Part shown: one piece after another, positions 1 to 11,832 of the stretch
Numbering within the stretch: the stretch's first letter is position 1
Layout of the letters: every line of letters begins with the position of its first letter
Origin: Aralia elata
Taxonomy: Eukaryota > Streptophyta > Magnoliopsida > Apiales > Araliaceae
DNA length: 64,000 nucleotides
Assembly: GCA_034770075.1 (NCBI GenBank)
Contig: CM068385.1
Span: 75,880,272 to 75,944,271 of the forward strand
Direction: 5' to 3'
The notes under the pieces: generated by a model
Database searches by the model: none
What the model was told of the DNA's origin: nothing
The model's input: only the letters and a program-made list of their open reading frames with translations
Program-made: the position numbers and the translations under genes

Positions 1-264
1 AATGAGATTTGAAGTTTATAACATATGTGCTTAATAAAGATTGAAATGATATTTCGAAGCAGGTGTTTTGTGATTATATAGTGTAAACGATGAATTATGT
101 CAAATAAAAAAATTTTGGTCAAGCTGCTTAGTCGTGCTTACATTGACAAAATGATTTGTCGTGCTTTCCACGATTTCACCAAGAAACATTCCGACAAATT
201 ATTTTTGACAAGTTGCTGTGTCGTGCTTAAGAATGACAAAGTGATTTATCGTGCTTAAAGTAAC

Positions 265-490
265 AAGCTGCATTGTCGAGCTTAAAAATATTTTCATTGA
301 GGAGCTTAGAAGATAGGTTTAATTGCAAGCTGAATTGTCGAGCTTGGAAGATATTTTCATTGAGGAGCTTAGATTGCAAGCTGCATTGTCGAGCTTAAAG
401 ATATTTTCATTGAGGAGCTTAGAAGATAGGTTCAACTGCAAGCTGCATTGTCGAGCTTGGAAGATATTTTCATTGAGGAGCTTAGAAGAA
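265..490 (+). repeat. Tandem repeat, 51-62 bp units, about four copies
   Basis: Units begin AAGCTGCATTGTCGAGCTT and continue with ATATTTTCATTGAGGAGCTTAG. Two units of about 62 bp alternate with shorter ones of about 51 bp. More diverged copies of the GTCGTGCTTA motif precede it from about 130. The array lies inside LTR-like copy A and has no obvious counterpart in copy B. Confidence 0.8.
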
Positions 491-799
491 TATTCTAAGA
501 ATTTGCTAGGTACTAAAGTGTAATTAACTTAGGTACCAAAGTGTAATAAGTCGAGCCCCTAACGTGCAATTAGTGAAACTTGATTTTTCTATAAATAGCA
601 AGCTCAGTTCATTCATTCCTTACTATTTTTCAAGAGCAGTTCAAGAGCAAAAACACTCTATATTTATATTCTGAGAGATATTGTGAGATAAAAATTACTT
701 TCTAAGCATCGAAGCGCTGCGCGATTGGAAGTAAAGCTAACAACTACAAGAGGTATTACTCTAGTGGTTATTATTTTTATTTTTCTTTATATATATTTA

Positions 800-1225
800 G
801 TAAAAATATACTTTTATAAGCAGTTATAATGCCCAAATTATTTTAAGTATATAGTACAAAAGTCCTATTTATAAGCAGTTATAATGTCCGATTTATTTCT
901 CTTATATATTAGAAAATATACTTTTATAAGCAGTTACTATGTCCGAATTTCTTCAACTATTTAGTAAAAATATTCATTTTATAAGCAGTTATAATGCTGA
1001 AATTTTTTCAAATCTAATAGCCGAATATTCATTTTATAAGCAGTTATAATGCTAAAATTTTCTCAAATCTAATAGTCGAATATTCATTTTATAAGCAGTT
1101 ATAATGCTCAATTGATTTTAAATATAATTGAAAAATATTCATTCTGTAAGTAGTTATAATGCTAAAATTGTTTCATATATTGTAGAAGAAGTGTAATTTA
1201 TATGCGGTTATGATACCCGAAATAA
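800..1225 (+). repeat. Tandem repeat, about 55-60 bp units, about eight copies
   Basis: The motif TTATAAGCAGTTATAATG recurs at roughly 814, 869, 921, 978, 1037, 1095 and 1147, with a diverged last copy near 1199. AT-rich spacers such as AAATATTCATT separate the copies. It lies inside LTR-like copy A and is absent from copy B, so the array appears to have grown in one copy only. Confidence 0.8.
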
Positions 1226-2465
1226 AACTTAAAAGATTTAATCGTTAAACGCTTATTTATCTACATAAACTTATAATCGTGTAGGATTTACGACGAACGT
1301 TTAGACCGTTATATTAACTGTAAAAGATATACGAGGTAAGTCTCCAAACCTTATTACATTTATACAAGTATTATACATCTTGCTATCAATTATTGTGAAG
1401 TTATTGCTTCTTGTTCAGCATAACTTAAGAAATAAATCATTATTCATATATTGTTTATTCGAGCGTAAATTGTTATGTCAAACCAAATTATTTTGGTACG
1501 ACATCTTATACTGAGAAATGGAACACCTTGATGTAAGGTGGACTGAAACACCTTGATATAAGGTGTCGGTAAATGTTGATTATATATCGACACAAAATTG
1601 TAGGATGATATGCATACTCCTAGGATATTGGTTAGGCTGATCCCCTACCAGATATCCGAAATCAAACGGTTCTAAGTCATTGAAGACTGATAGAACTAAT
1701 TGAAATATATGGTTCATGTACAGAACCCTCAGTTATACATCATTGACATCTTTCAAATCAAACACATTGTGTTTATATTTTCAAATGAACTTGCTGAGCA
1801 TTTATAGCTCATTCTTGCATATATCTTCTTTTGCAGTTTTAAATGATAATCCCGACACTTCTGGGACAGACAAAGGAAAAGGACATGGTTACTAGTTTTA
1901 TTTACTGTTTTTGAATAATTCAAGTCTTTTATAAGGCTTTGTTGTAATAACTTAGTACTGAGAACGATGTAACCGAACTTAATGATATGTAATATATTAT
2001 CATCCTTTATTAGATCGAATGTGTTATACTCTGATATTTACTTTCTTTAGCATAGTTGTACTAAGTAAATATAGTATCTTTACGAACTATACATCTGAAT
2101 GAGGGTATTTAAATGATACTAGGAGTTCTGTAAGCGCTGAGGTTACACTTATTGAGCGCCGATAAAGTGCTACCTTTACCGGAATGCGCCCCTCACTTCC
2201 AAGAACAATCTTATCATTAATACTGTAAATGTCAGATAGATAGGAAATATCGATATGAAAGAAGTATTCATGAGATATGAATCTATACATCCAAGTGAGG
2301 GTATCCAAACACAGATAACGTTCTGGCAGGAATTATTATCTGTTATGGGATACTGTGAACCTTGGATAGATAGAAGTCATATTTTATTGAATATTTATAG
2401 TTGTATAGTTTCACGTGAGCACCAGATCTGCTACAGGAAAGTGTAGAGAATTTGAAGGCGTCACA

Positions 2466-2850
2466 ATTTATGGGGATGGAGAGGGGATGATATTTACTTT
2501 CTGAGCCCTCATCCCCCCGGTCGCGCGCGTAAATAGTTATATATTAATTATATTAATATTTATACTATTATATATTACATAATTAAAAACTATGTCCTTG
2601 TGTGTGTGTATATATAATTTAATTTTTCTTATAAATATAATTAAAATTAAATTTTTATTTAAAAATATACAAAATATTAATCCATGCGATGATATAAATT
2701 TTCCATGAGGGTTTTAATTTCTCGTGGGGATAGTTATTATGTTTTAATCTCCATGAGAATGTAACAGGTATGAGCAGTTTTTATAAGATCGAGGATGGGG
2801 GTGGGGTGTGTAATCCCCACTGCCACCCTGGCCCATTACTATTCTTAGAA
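2466..2850. other. AT-rich stretch with G-rich and C-rich edges, possibly a decayed MITE
   Basis: The left edge has ATGGGGATGGAGAGGGGATGA and CCTCATCCCCCC. The right edge has GAGGATGGGGGTGGGGTG and AATCCCCACTGCCACCC. The middle is AT-rich. GC-rich edges around an AT-rich core suggest a small non-autonomous DNA transposon, but I see no clean inverted repeats or target duplication. Confidence 0.25.
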
Positions 2851-5221
2851 GTTACTACTATTTTGTCTAAGGTTTTCACTAAAAAATATGAATATTTAGA
2901 AGCTGTGTGTTTCGATGTATTGGAATAACAATAGAGTTTTGTTTACTAAATAATAGATACTAAAAGTGGTTACTAAATAATGTGTATGCTTGTGGCTGGT
3001 TATCACCATTGGGTTTATTTATGTATGGTGGCTCTTCAACTAATTATAAGTTGACACGTCATTTTATAAACCTATCTTTTGCAAAAGTTTTTTTGTAAGT
3101 TTAGCATTACTTGTGTTGGAAAAGTGAGTTTGAGTAGTTTTTAAATATTAAACACCGCACCAAAAAATGATATTGAGTTTGAGGCATAAAAGTTACATTT
3201 ATAAATTAAAAATACTGTGTTTAAAATAAGTTTATATTCGCAAACAAGACGTTTAAACTCCAAAAATCCCAAAACAAATATGCAATTAAATAAAAAGAAC
3301 AAAAAGGAAAAAAAGTAAATCCAACCTTTAATTTCTATATAATGAAACTAAATTCAAAAAAAGAACAAAAAAAAGAAGTAAATTGAACCTTTAATTTTAT
3401 TTTTATGGATTTAATTATTTCAAGTGAAGCCAATCAAAAAAGAATAAGAGTCTTATTATATATTGTGACAAATTTATGTTAAATTATAATTATAAAACTT
3501 ATCGATACATGAGATTAGATAGAATTATAAAAAGGTCTCACTTATTATGCATCCCTCCAAAAAACTTATCATTAATACTTATACACGTAACTGATAATTA
3601 AAGAGTTAAACATTAGCAATGTTTATCATATTCTAAAGAATAATATTTCGAGTCAACAGCTAAAGATTGAATTTATTTAATTTTATTCTTTTGTTTGAAT
3701 TTAGTTTATGTATAAATTAGTTAGAAATTTTTGATATTTTTAAACTATGATTTTGATGTGTTAATTTATTTTTATTTTGAAATTAATTGCTAAATAAAAA
3801 AATAGTATTTTGGTTTATATTTATTTTGATACACATGATGTTTTATCACGTGTATAAATTTGTGTAGGGTTTTGCTCGCATAATATTTTCACGCGCTTCG
3901 AAAGCGTGAAGTAATTGTGCATTTGGAACTTCATCATTTGGTGGCCCAGGAACTGGCGCCGCAAATTAAAGATAATGTCCACGAGCAGTTGGCAACGTGA
4001 TACCCATTTCTTTTTATTGCTAAACCACGTGATATCCATATGTCGCTGTGCTTTCTGCTCCAACTCCCTCCGTCTGTTCTATAAAAAATCACAATTTATT
4101 TTTATTTAATTTATGAAAAATAAAAAATTAAACTGAATCAACTTATTTAAATTTTAATTTTTTTCATAAATTAACTCACGTAAAAAGAATATCATAATCC
4201 ATAACCATGGTTATACTTCAGCCATTTTGTTAAATTAAATTAAACAACATTCTCATTTTTCATATTGTTAACGTTTCTCATCGGTAAGTTGGTTTCGAAC
4301 CTGTACAAGGGAATAAATTGGTGACCCGACGTTACCGCCGAAAGTGTTCTTCAGCGTGAAAGTAAGTATTAAGTACAGGTGATAGAAGGAATGCCAACAA
4401 TAGAGATCCTTAGAGTTAAGAGGAGAGTGCAAATAACTTACCATGTATCTGGTACAGGAGAAACTTTTATATGAAGGCTTTGACACCAAAGGTTAGTGTC
4501 TAGGGTTTTTTGGCGCCCAGATTCACCTGACATTGTCACATGCGTCCCGTCACGTGTTGATTTGCAAGTAGTGACTAGTGTGATGGTTGTAATCAAGCTT
4601 TGACGTGACATGCACAATGTTTTATGCATCTGTCGTGCATTTAGTGCGTGACAGACATTGATCGATCATTTATGATATGATCTTTGGTGATGATCGATGG
4701 TTGGTGGCCGAACTAGTCGATTTTTCGACAGTGAACTCTTTGTCTAATTCAGTCCGAAAGTGTTATATCCTGTCACATGCTAGCTTGGAAAGTCCGAAAC
4801 AGTATGGACCAGATGAGTTTATATGGAATGTCGCTCCCTTTGAATGGGTAATATTAGAAATCTATTTTTTTTTAATTTGTTAAAAATAATGTATACAAAT
4901 AAGATAAATGAAGTATTTTATAATATAATTAATGACAATAGATGCATTCAATTATTATAATGATATTATATTCTCTCAGATATAATTTTGAAACAAAAAA
5001 TTTAATACCACTAACATTACATAGTTTGAATATTTTGACTTAACGGTTATTAGAGTATGTTCTAAATTTTACTTATATATATATTTTGTCCAGATTAATT
5101 TAACAAAAAAAATTAAAAGAATGACTTATATACTTTTTTTTAAAACCTCACTTTTTGGAGAATACAATATAATTTCATAATCAAATATATCATCACTATT
5201 ATAATTTCAAAAACCAATCAA
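2851..5221. other. AT-rich intergenic DNA with repeat remnants, no gene seen
   Basis: No reading frame here resembles a protein I know. The stretch contains a dispersed repeat copy at 3461-3640. A half-element beginning CTCCCTCCGTCTGTTC near 4068 resembles one end of a Stowaway-type MITE. A more GC-balanced segment at about 4240-4870 could be an old transposon remnant, but I cannot assign it. Confidence 0.4.
3461..3640 (+). repeat. Dispersed AT-rich repeat, copy 1 of 3
   Basis: The blocks GACAAATTTATGTTAAATTA, TCTCACTTATTATGCATC and ACTTATACACGTAACT occur in order. Related blocks in the same order and spacing occur at 39898-40065 and 42113-42300. The ends are not defined. Confidence 0.6.
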
Positions 5222-5905
5222 ACCTCACTAAAATCACTAACCCAATAGCCCAATAGTATTTTTTTGGGTCATCTTAGCCCACCACTGTCTTAAATCACTA
5301 GCCTAATAGTATCTTCTTAGGTTATCTTAATCAACCATAGACTCACCTAAAAAGTCATGATTGGTACTATTGTTAGTAACTTAATTCCTTACATACAAAC
5401 AAATTTTTCTCATATCTTTCGATGTGGGACTAGAGTGTTACAAACTCCCCCACTTAAATTTTTGATGTCCCCATCATAACCGATCACATACACGATTCAC
5501 AAATCTTTGCCTTTCTAGTCATTATGGGATAATACCGACTGGTTTCGTGTCCCCACCTCCGGACCACTCTCCATTATGAGATAATAGCACTAGCCTTCGT
5601 GTTCCTACATCAGGCAACTCAATCAGATGACTTTACCCGAGCTTTCGAGGGCGGATTTGATACTATATGAAACGACCCGGGTCAAATCCCGAGTCGGGAA
5701 TAAATCTTGAGTCAAATCCTAAGTCTAAATCGAATCAAATTCATCCAAACAAGGCCTTAAACCACTAGTCTAATAGTATCTTCTTAGGTCATTATAGCTC
5801 ACTACATGCTTACTCAAAAGGTTATAACTTAAGGTAGTAATTTAATCCCTTATATACAGATAAATTTTTTTTATATCTTTTGATGTGATACTAGAGTGTT
5901 ACAAT
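5222..5905 (-). repeat. TRIM-like or LTR-remnant direct repeats
   Basis: Two direct repeats of about 150-160 bp lie at about 5282-5442 and 5756-5903. Each runs from CACTAG(C/T)CTAATAGTATCTTC to a GATGTG...CTAGAGTGTTACAA end. Read on the - strand each repeat begins TGTAACACTCTAGTC, which looks like an LTR start. About 310 bp separate them and there is no coding sequence. A partial third copy begins near 5222. The size and layout fit a TRIM or other miniature LTR element. I did not identify a primer-binding site. Confidence 0.5.
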
Positions 5906-6839
5906 TTAAGTGCCCAAAATTTTTTTTAAGACAACCGAAAAAAGCCACTATTTTTTCCCCTTATTCAAACAAACCCGCACCGAAAGTAAGCGGCAGCCAG
6001 CAAGAGTAAATTGGCAACAGTGGAGTCGTTTTTATGAAATATTTGCTTTGTATTAAAATATAATATTATTATTGATTTTTTAAATTAATTTAAATATTTT
6101 AAACTTAAAATTAACATAATGTTTTTAATTATAATTAATATAATTATAATGATAAATATTATAAATTATTTAAAAAATTTATTTATTGTAAAATTTATTA
6201 TTTTATAATTTTTAATAAATTATTTCAATCTAAAATTAAAGTTTTATTAAATTAATTTTTATAAACTAATAAAGGCTAATGACAAAACTGTCCCCCTAAG
6301 TTTGGACGAAAATTAATTTGACATTCAAAGTTTGAGAATCTTAAATCAATACCTCAAACTATTTAAAAACACCAATTCTGTTCTTTTTGGCCTGAGCGCC
6401 CAATTAAATCGCCGGAGAGAGACACGTGCCAACAAATTAGCTAAATTATATGAATTAGTCCTTTTCTTAATACTTAACTCAACAAAATTTATACTTCTTA
6501 AAAAATTAAAAATAAAAATTATAACGTGAAAGTTATAAAGTTAAAAGGGCAAAAACACGAAACAATAACTTGTTACCGGCGACGAGAGACACCCAACAAG
6601 CTCCATTAATTCCGAACCTGTGCCGCCCGCAATCTGAGGATGGATTTGATGGCGGATTTCCATACTCCAAGCTCTAACCCGTGCTTCAAGCTTTAATTAA
6701 ATCTTACATATTCTCAATTTGTACATGGGAATAGATTTTGATGGCAGATTTCTGGCAAGAGTATGATGAACAAAGTGGGGTTGTAACAATTTCTCGCCTT
6801 TTTTTCCTTTAGTTTTGATACCCATTTCAATTTGGTTTT
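5906..6839. other. Intergenic DNA, no supported gene
   Basis: It is mostly AT-rich. The last 270 bp (about 6570-6830) are less AT-rich and contain two short ATG-started frames with related wording (ATGGATTTGATGGCGGATTTC and, near 6741, GATGGCAGATTTC). They could be a fragment of a host gene 5' region interrupted by the gypsy insertion at 6840, but nothing proves it. Confidence 0.35.
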
Positions 6840-7170
6840 TGTAAGGAGTAAGATAGTTTCTTACTAAATTCAGCTTCCAGACCTGGATCTGAGCAGAAAT
6901 GGAGAAATTATAGTATGGAATAATGGAAGCTTAGAGAGAGAATTTTCAATTAGGGAGAAAATCAGAAGAAAAGAGAGGGAAAACAGATTTCATTTCATCA
7001 ACATTCCTCAAACAATGGCAAAAACATGCTTATAAGCACAGCAACAGAAAAGAGAAAATAACATAATTAAAATGACAAAATACTAATGTGCCCATTATTA
7101 ACCAACAACTCTTTTAAGTAACTCACTATAGCATTTCCTACTAACAATTCTACAGTGTCTATTCCTTACA
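6840..7170 (-). repeat. 3' LTR of the chromovirus (331 bp)
   Basis: On the + strand it starts TGTAAGGAGTAAG and ends CTATTCCTTACA, giving the terminal inverted repeat TGTAAGGA/TCCTTACA. The polypurine tract adjoins it at 7171. Its first 49 bp are repeated at 11784-11832 with about three mismatches. Confidence 0.88.
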
Positions 7171-7184
7171 ATTCCCCCCTTCTT
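7171..7184 (-). other. Polypurine tract of the chromovirus
   Basis: Read on the - strand the tract is AAGAAGGGGGGAAT, immediately followed by the TGTAAGGAAT start of the 3' LTR. This is the expected plus-strand priming site for reverse transcription. Confidence 0.8.
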
Positions 7185-7200
7185 GGAAACAACCTTGCCC

Positions 7201-10200
7201 TCAAGGTTGAAAATATGGAAACCTGCTATGAAGCTGATCCCAATTCTCCCATGTTGCTTCAGATGGTAGAGTGTTGGACCACTGCACCAAAACCTCAACC
7301 ACTGCCACATTATTTTTCTTGACCATCCTTCTGTCAATGATTGCTAGTGGCTCTACTAAGAACTGACCATTATCATTAATCTGTGGTAATTCTGAAGAAC
7401 TTGAACAATGCATTACAATCTTCTTATTTAACAAAGATACATGGAACACAGGATGTATTCTAGCATCTAGAGGCAATTGCAGCCTATAAGCCACTTGTCC
7501 AATCTTCTCAATAACAAGAAAAGGACCAAAATACTTGGGAGCTAGCTTTCGCCATCTGGACTGTGACACAGTAACTTGCTGGTATGGTTTAATTTTCAGA
7601 TACACCAAGTCACCCACCAAGAAAGACCTCTCACTTCTGGCCCTGTCTGCATATTGCTTCATTCTGGACTGAGCCTTAGTTAAGTTCCTCTTAAGTAATT
7701 GTAACATATTAGTCTTGTCTTGACAGAAATGCTTAACAGCAGAATCATGCACCCTACCATATTGATGAAAATTGTAATGTGGAGGATGATAACCATATAA
7801 AGCTTCAAAAGGGGTTAATTTCAAGCCACTGTGGTAGTGGGTATTATACCACCACTCAGCTAAAGCCAACTAACTTAGCCATTCCTTTGGTCTCTGAAAA
7901 CTCATACACCTCAAATAACACTCCAATACTTGATTCAATCTTTCAGTCTGCCCATCACTTTGAGGATGGTAAGCAGAGCTCAATTTAAGTTTAGTACCAA
8001 CCAACTTAAAAAGAGATTGCCAAAACGGATTTATAAAGATCTTATCTCTGTCCGATATAATGGTTGAAGGAAACCCATATAATTTATAAACTTGGCTGAT
8101 ATAAGTTTGAGCCAACTCAGAAGTTGTAAAAGGATGTTTAAGAGGAATGAAGTGAGCATACTTAGTCATTCTATCCACTACTACCCATATGGTTGTGAAT
8201 CCATGGGACTTGGGTAAACCCTCAATGAAGTCCATGGATATATCATTCCAAGGAACTTCTGGAACATTCAAAGGCTGCAATAACCCAGGCATAGCTATAG
8301 TTTCATGTTTCTACCTTTGACACATATCACACTCCTTAACAAACTTAATAACATCATTTCTCATCGTAGGCCAAAAGAAATACTTACAAAGCCTTTCATA
8401 GGAACCTCTAATTCCTGAGTGACCACCAACTAGAGAAGCATGAAATTCTTGCACTAACTTTAGTCTAAGTGCATTATCAGGTCCCACTATTAATTTATCT
8501 TGAAACTTCAATCTTCCATTATTAAAAGAATAGCCAGGCAGAGATTGTGGATCTAACTGTAACTGGACAATCATATTCCCTAAGCCCTCATCAGCTTCCC
8601 AAGATTGTGCTAGTTCTGTAACCCACTGAGGTACTACTGCAGAAATAGCAAAATAATTCTGTTCAACAACTTCAATGTCCGTTGATCTAGAAAGACAATC
8701 TGCTACTACATTTTCTTTGCCCTTCCTGTAAATGATCTCATAATCCAGCCCCAATAGTTTAGTGATCCACTTTTGTTGGTTCACAGTAGTCACTCTTTGA
8801 TCCAAAAGATATTTCAAACTATAATGATCAGTTTTCATCAAGACCTTGTTACCAGTCAAGTAATGACTCCATTTTGTTACAGCAAAAACAATAGCCATCA
8901 TTTCTTTTTCATATGTAGACCAACCTAAGTGTTTAGGTGCAATTGATTTGCTAAGAAATGTTATAGGCCTACCTTGCTGCATAAGAACTGCTCCCAAACC
9001 ATAATATGAAGCATCAGTTTCGAGTTCAAAAGGAATACTGAAATCTGGCATGGCTAACACAGGAGCTTTCACCATTGCTTCCTTTAGAGATAAGAAAGCC
9101 TTTACAGCATCATCACTCCAATGAAACTTATCTTTCTTCAAAAGCTTAGTCAATGGTCTACTAATTGTTCCATAATTCTGTATAAATCTCCTATAGTAAC
9201 CAGTGAGCCCCAAAAATCCTCTCAAACTTTTAATGTTCTGAGGCATTGGCCAATTAACCATACAATCTATTTTTTCAGGATCAGTTGACACCCTCCACTG
9301 TGATATTACATGACCCAGATACTTGACTTGTTGGGTTCCAAACATACACTTACTCTTTTTAGCAAACAACTGATTATCTTGTAACAGTTGTAAAGTTAGC
9401 TTAAGATGTTCTAAATGCTCTTCATAAGATCTGATGTACACTAGTATATCATCGAAGAAAACCAAGATAAACTTCCTGAGATAAGGTTTAAATACCTCAT
9501 TCGTAAGAGACTGAAACGTGGCTGGAGCATTGGTAAGCCCAAAGGGCATAACCAAGAATTCAAAGTGGCATGTATGAGTTCTGAAGGCTGTTTTGTAAAC
9601 ATCTGGACCATGTACTCTAATTTGATGGTATCCAGACCTGAGGTCTAACTTAGAAAACCATTTAGAGCCATGTAACTCATCTAGTAATTCATCAATTGCA
9701 GGGATTGGAAACTTATCCTTGACAATTTGGTCATTTAAAGATCTGTAATCAACACACATTCTCCAGGAACCATCCTGTTTTTTGACCAGAAGCACAGGGA
9801 AAGCATATGGACTTGTGCTTGGTTGTATAATACCAGATTGCAACATTTCATTCATAATTTTCTCTATTTCCTCCTTTTGGACATGTGGATATCTGTATGG
9901 CCTTATATTAACTGGTTGACTGCCCTCTTTCAAATTGATGTGATGGTTATGGAATCGATCAGGAGGAAGATTTTTAGGCTCCTAGAAAATAGTAGAGAAA
10001 TCCTCCAATAATGCTTCTATTTTTCCAATTGATTGTTCATCCACCTTATTCCCAATGCTTTTATCTTCACTTGTTGGTTCTATATCCATAACAGCCTCCT
10101 GAACCATCCCAAACAAATAACCAAAATATCCATGTGAAGTTGATTGTAAAGTATGCTTGAATTCTCCTGCTAACATTATCTGAACAGTAGGCACCACTAA

Positions 10201-11753
10201 ATCAGATTCACCCTTCAACACCACTTCCTTATTATTTCTGTAAAAAGATAGCTGCAGCTTGTCAAAATCTAATGTCACATGATTGAATTCCTTGAGCCAT
10301 TGTACCCCTAACACAGCATCAATTCCACCTAGGGGTAATATCCTGAAGTCAGTGCTGAATTCCTCACCTTGCACTGTCCATTTTAATCCCAAACACTCCT
10401 GGAAACTGCTGACTTTAAACCCATCTGCCACAGACACAGCCAAAGGTTTAGTGTTCCTCAACTCAACCCTTACTCTTTTTGCAGCTTGTGGATCCAGAAA
10501 GTTGTTAGTACTTCCACTATCAATTAGTATATTCAAGAATCTTCCATTTGATATCCCTAAAATCCTTATTGTATTGTTCATGATATGTCCAGAAAGAGCA
10601 TGTAAAGTTATATGTGCTTCCTTTGGTTCATTCATGACAAAATCCTCTTTGACCTCCTCCTCACAACAGTCATCAATATCACCCTCATTAATACTTTCTT
10701 CAGAAGGCAACAACATAAACAGGTGGGGGTTTTTTACACTAGTGGCCAAAAACATAGGGTTCATTACAAGAAAAACACAATCCTTTTCTCTTTTTTCAGC
10801 TATTTGCTCTCTGGTCAAGCCTTTGATAGGTAAAGTCCTATTGTTCTCCAACTGATTTGTTCCTATCCCAAGATTGGTTGTGCTAGCACTTCCAACAGCA
10901 GATTTAGTATTAACTGCAGCAGCTATTTTCGGATTAACACCTCCAATACTGAATTTATTAACCCCTCTACTTCTTTTGATCCAAGCCTCTAACTTAGCTT
11001 CCTCAACCCTTGACAGTCTTATCAATTCCTTCAATGTAGTAATCTTGAGCTCTTGAATTCCCAATCTTATCTCTTCTTTCAAACCTCCTAAGAAGCAATC
11101 CATTAAAAATTCTTCATTAAGTGTAGGATTCCTCATCTGAATCCAGCCTTTCAATTCTTCAAACTTTCTTCTATACTAATCAACAGTACTATTTTGCTGC
11201 AGATTCTTCAGTTCCCCAATGGGATTGAGTTGAAATTCTGAGCCAAACCTAGCCATAATCTCATCCACAAATCCATTCCAATTAGCATCAGTTCCTTCTT
11301 GCACAAAACCTGAATACCATTCTTCAGCTTCTCCTTTTAAATTCATAGTAGCTAAGTACAATTTATGATTCTCAGCTACTACATGATGAGCAAACAGCTT
11401 GTTACACCTACGAACCCATGATCTAGGGTTGATACCATTGAACTTGGGAAACTCAAACTTAATAGTTTTAAATATGCTTTTATTATTCTTATCATTAGTA
11501 GCCACGGACTAAATAGACCCCAAAATTGATCCTATTTGAGCACTAGGATTACCTGTAGCATTATGTGAAGCAGGAATACGAACAGCAAATAAAGCCTCAA
11601 TTCCTTTCATCATCTGTTGCATTTTCTGATCCATCTTCTTATCAATTCTGTCTTCAATGTCCTGCTTCAAGCCTTCAACCGATTCCTTTAAGAGCTATCA
11701 TGCTCGCTAATCTGAGCTTCCAAATTGCTAAGACGTTAATTGTTGGATGTCAT
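7201..11753 (-). pseudogene. Chromovirus gag-pol polyprotein with in-frame stops
   Basis: From 11505 down to the TGA at 7201-7203 everything is in one frame, broken only by four TAG codons at 11176-11178, 9982-9984, 8311-8313 and 7870-7872. Gag spans about 11505-10800. The protease shows ILIDSGSTNNF. The reverse transcriptase has the VFFDDILVYI active-site box near 9450. RNase H carries ELETDASYYGLGAV and ends VVADCLSR. Integrase has the H-H-C-C zinc region ending CDMCQR and the core D-D-E with ISMDFIEGLP, IISDRDKIF and SDGQTERLNQ. A chromodomain with TWENWDQL closes the protein. A gag N-terminal coiled coil (about 11753-11560) is in another frame and needs a 1-base shift near 11690. It is a decayed polyprotein that once copied and integrated the element. 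Confidence 0.92.
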
Positions 11754-11768
11754 GGTGAGAATCGACCA

Positions 11769-11780
11769 GCTCTAATACCA
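11769..11780 (-). other. Primer-binding site (initiator tRNA-Met type)
   Basis: The - strand reads TGGTATTAGAGC, one mismatch from the common plant TGGTATCAGAGC site complementary to initiator tRNA-Met. It lies 3 bp inside the LTR end at 11784. Confidence 0.8.
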
Positions 11781-11783
11781 AAT

Positions 11784-11832
11784 TGTAAGGACTAAGATAG
11801 TTCCTTACTAAATTCAGCTTCCAGACCTGGAT
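11784..11832 (-). repeat. Stub of the chromovirus 5' LTR
   Basis: Forty-nine bases starting TGTAAGGACTAAG match the outer end of the 3' LTR at 6840. Similarity stops abruptly after CCAGACCTGGAT at 11832. About 280 bp of the LTR are missing next to this point. Confidence 0.85.

Larger units (their letters stand above)
1..2465 (+). repeat. LTR-like repeat, copy A (starts before the window)
   Basis: The stretch has no long reading frame. Several blocks match the second copy at 17725-19218 in the same order: a block with GGTACCAAAGTGTAAT near 530, AAGAGCAAAAACACTC near 643, GATATACGAG near 1327, and a block around 2100-2220 containing TACCGGAATGCGCCCCTC. The copy ends near 2465 with GGCGTCACA, comparable to GGGGCGTTACA at the end of copy B. 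This suggests the 3' end of a gypsy-type LTR. The family name is an inference. The 5' end is outside the window. Confidence 0.55.
6840..11832 (-). mobile_element. Ty3/gypsy chromovirus, decayed, 5' LTR truncated
   Basis: Read on the - strand the order is: 5' LTR stub (11832-11784), primer-binding site, gag, protease, reverse transcriptase, RNase H, integrase, chromodomain, polypurine tract, 3' LTR (7170-6840). Integrase after RNase H defines Ty3/gypsy. A chromodomain at the C-terminus and a short LTR of 331 bp fit a chromovirus, possibly Reina-like, although the lineage needs a tree. The 5' LTR matches the 3' LTR only for its first 49 bp on the + strand and then changes to unrelated sequence, so the element is truncated or interrupted there. 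The coding region has in-frame stops, so the element cannot act alone. Confidence 0.93.

Noticed and set aside
7779..10855. Frames on the + strand of the chromovirus, including one of 190 codons at 10283-10855
   Set aside because: They are opposite a clear gag-pol polyprotein and show no domain of their own.
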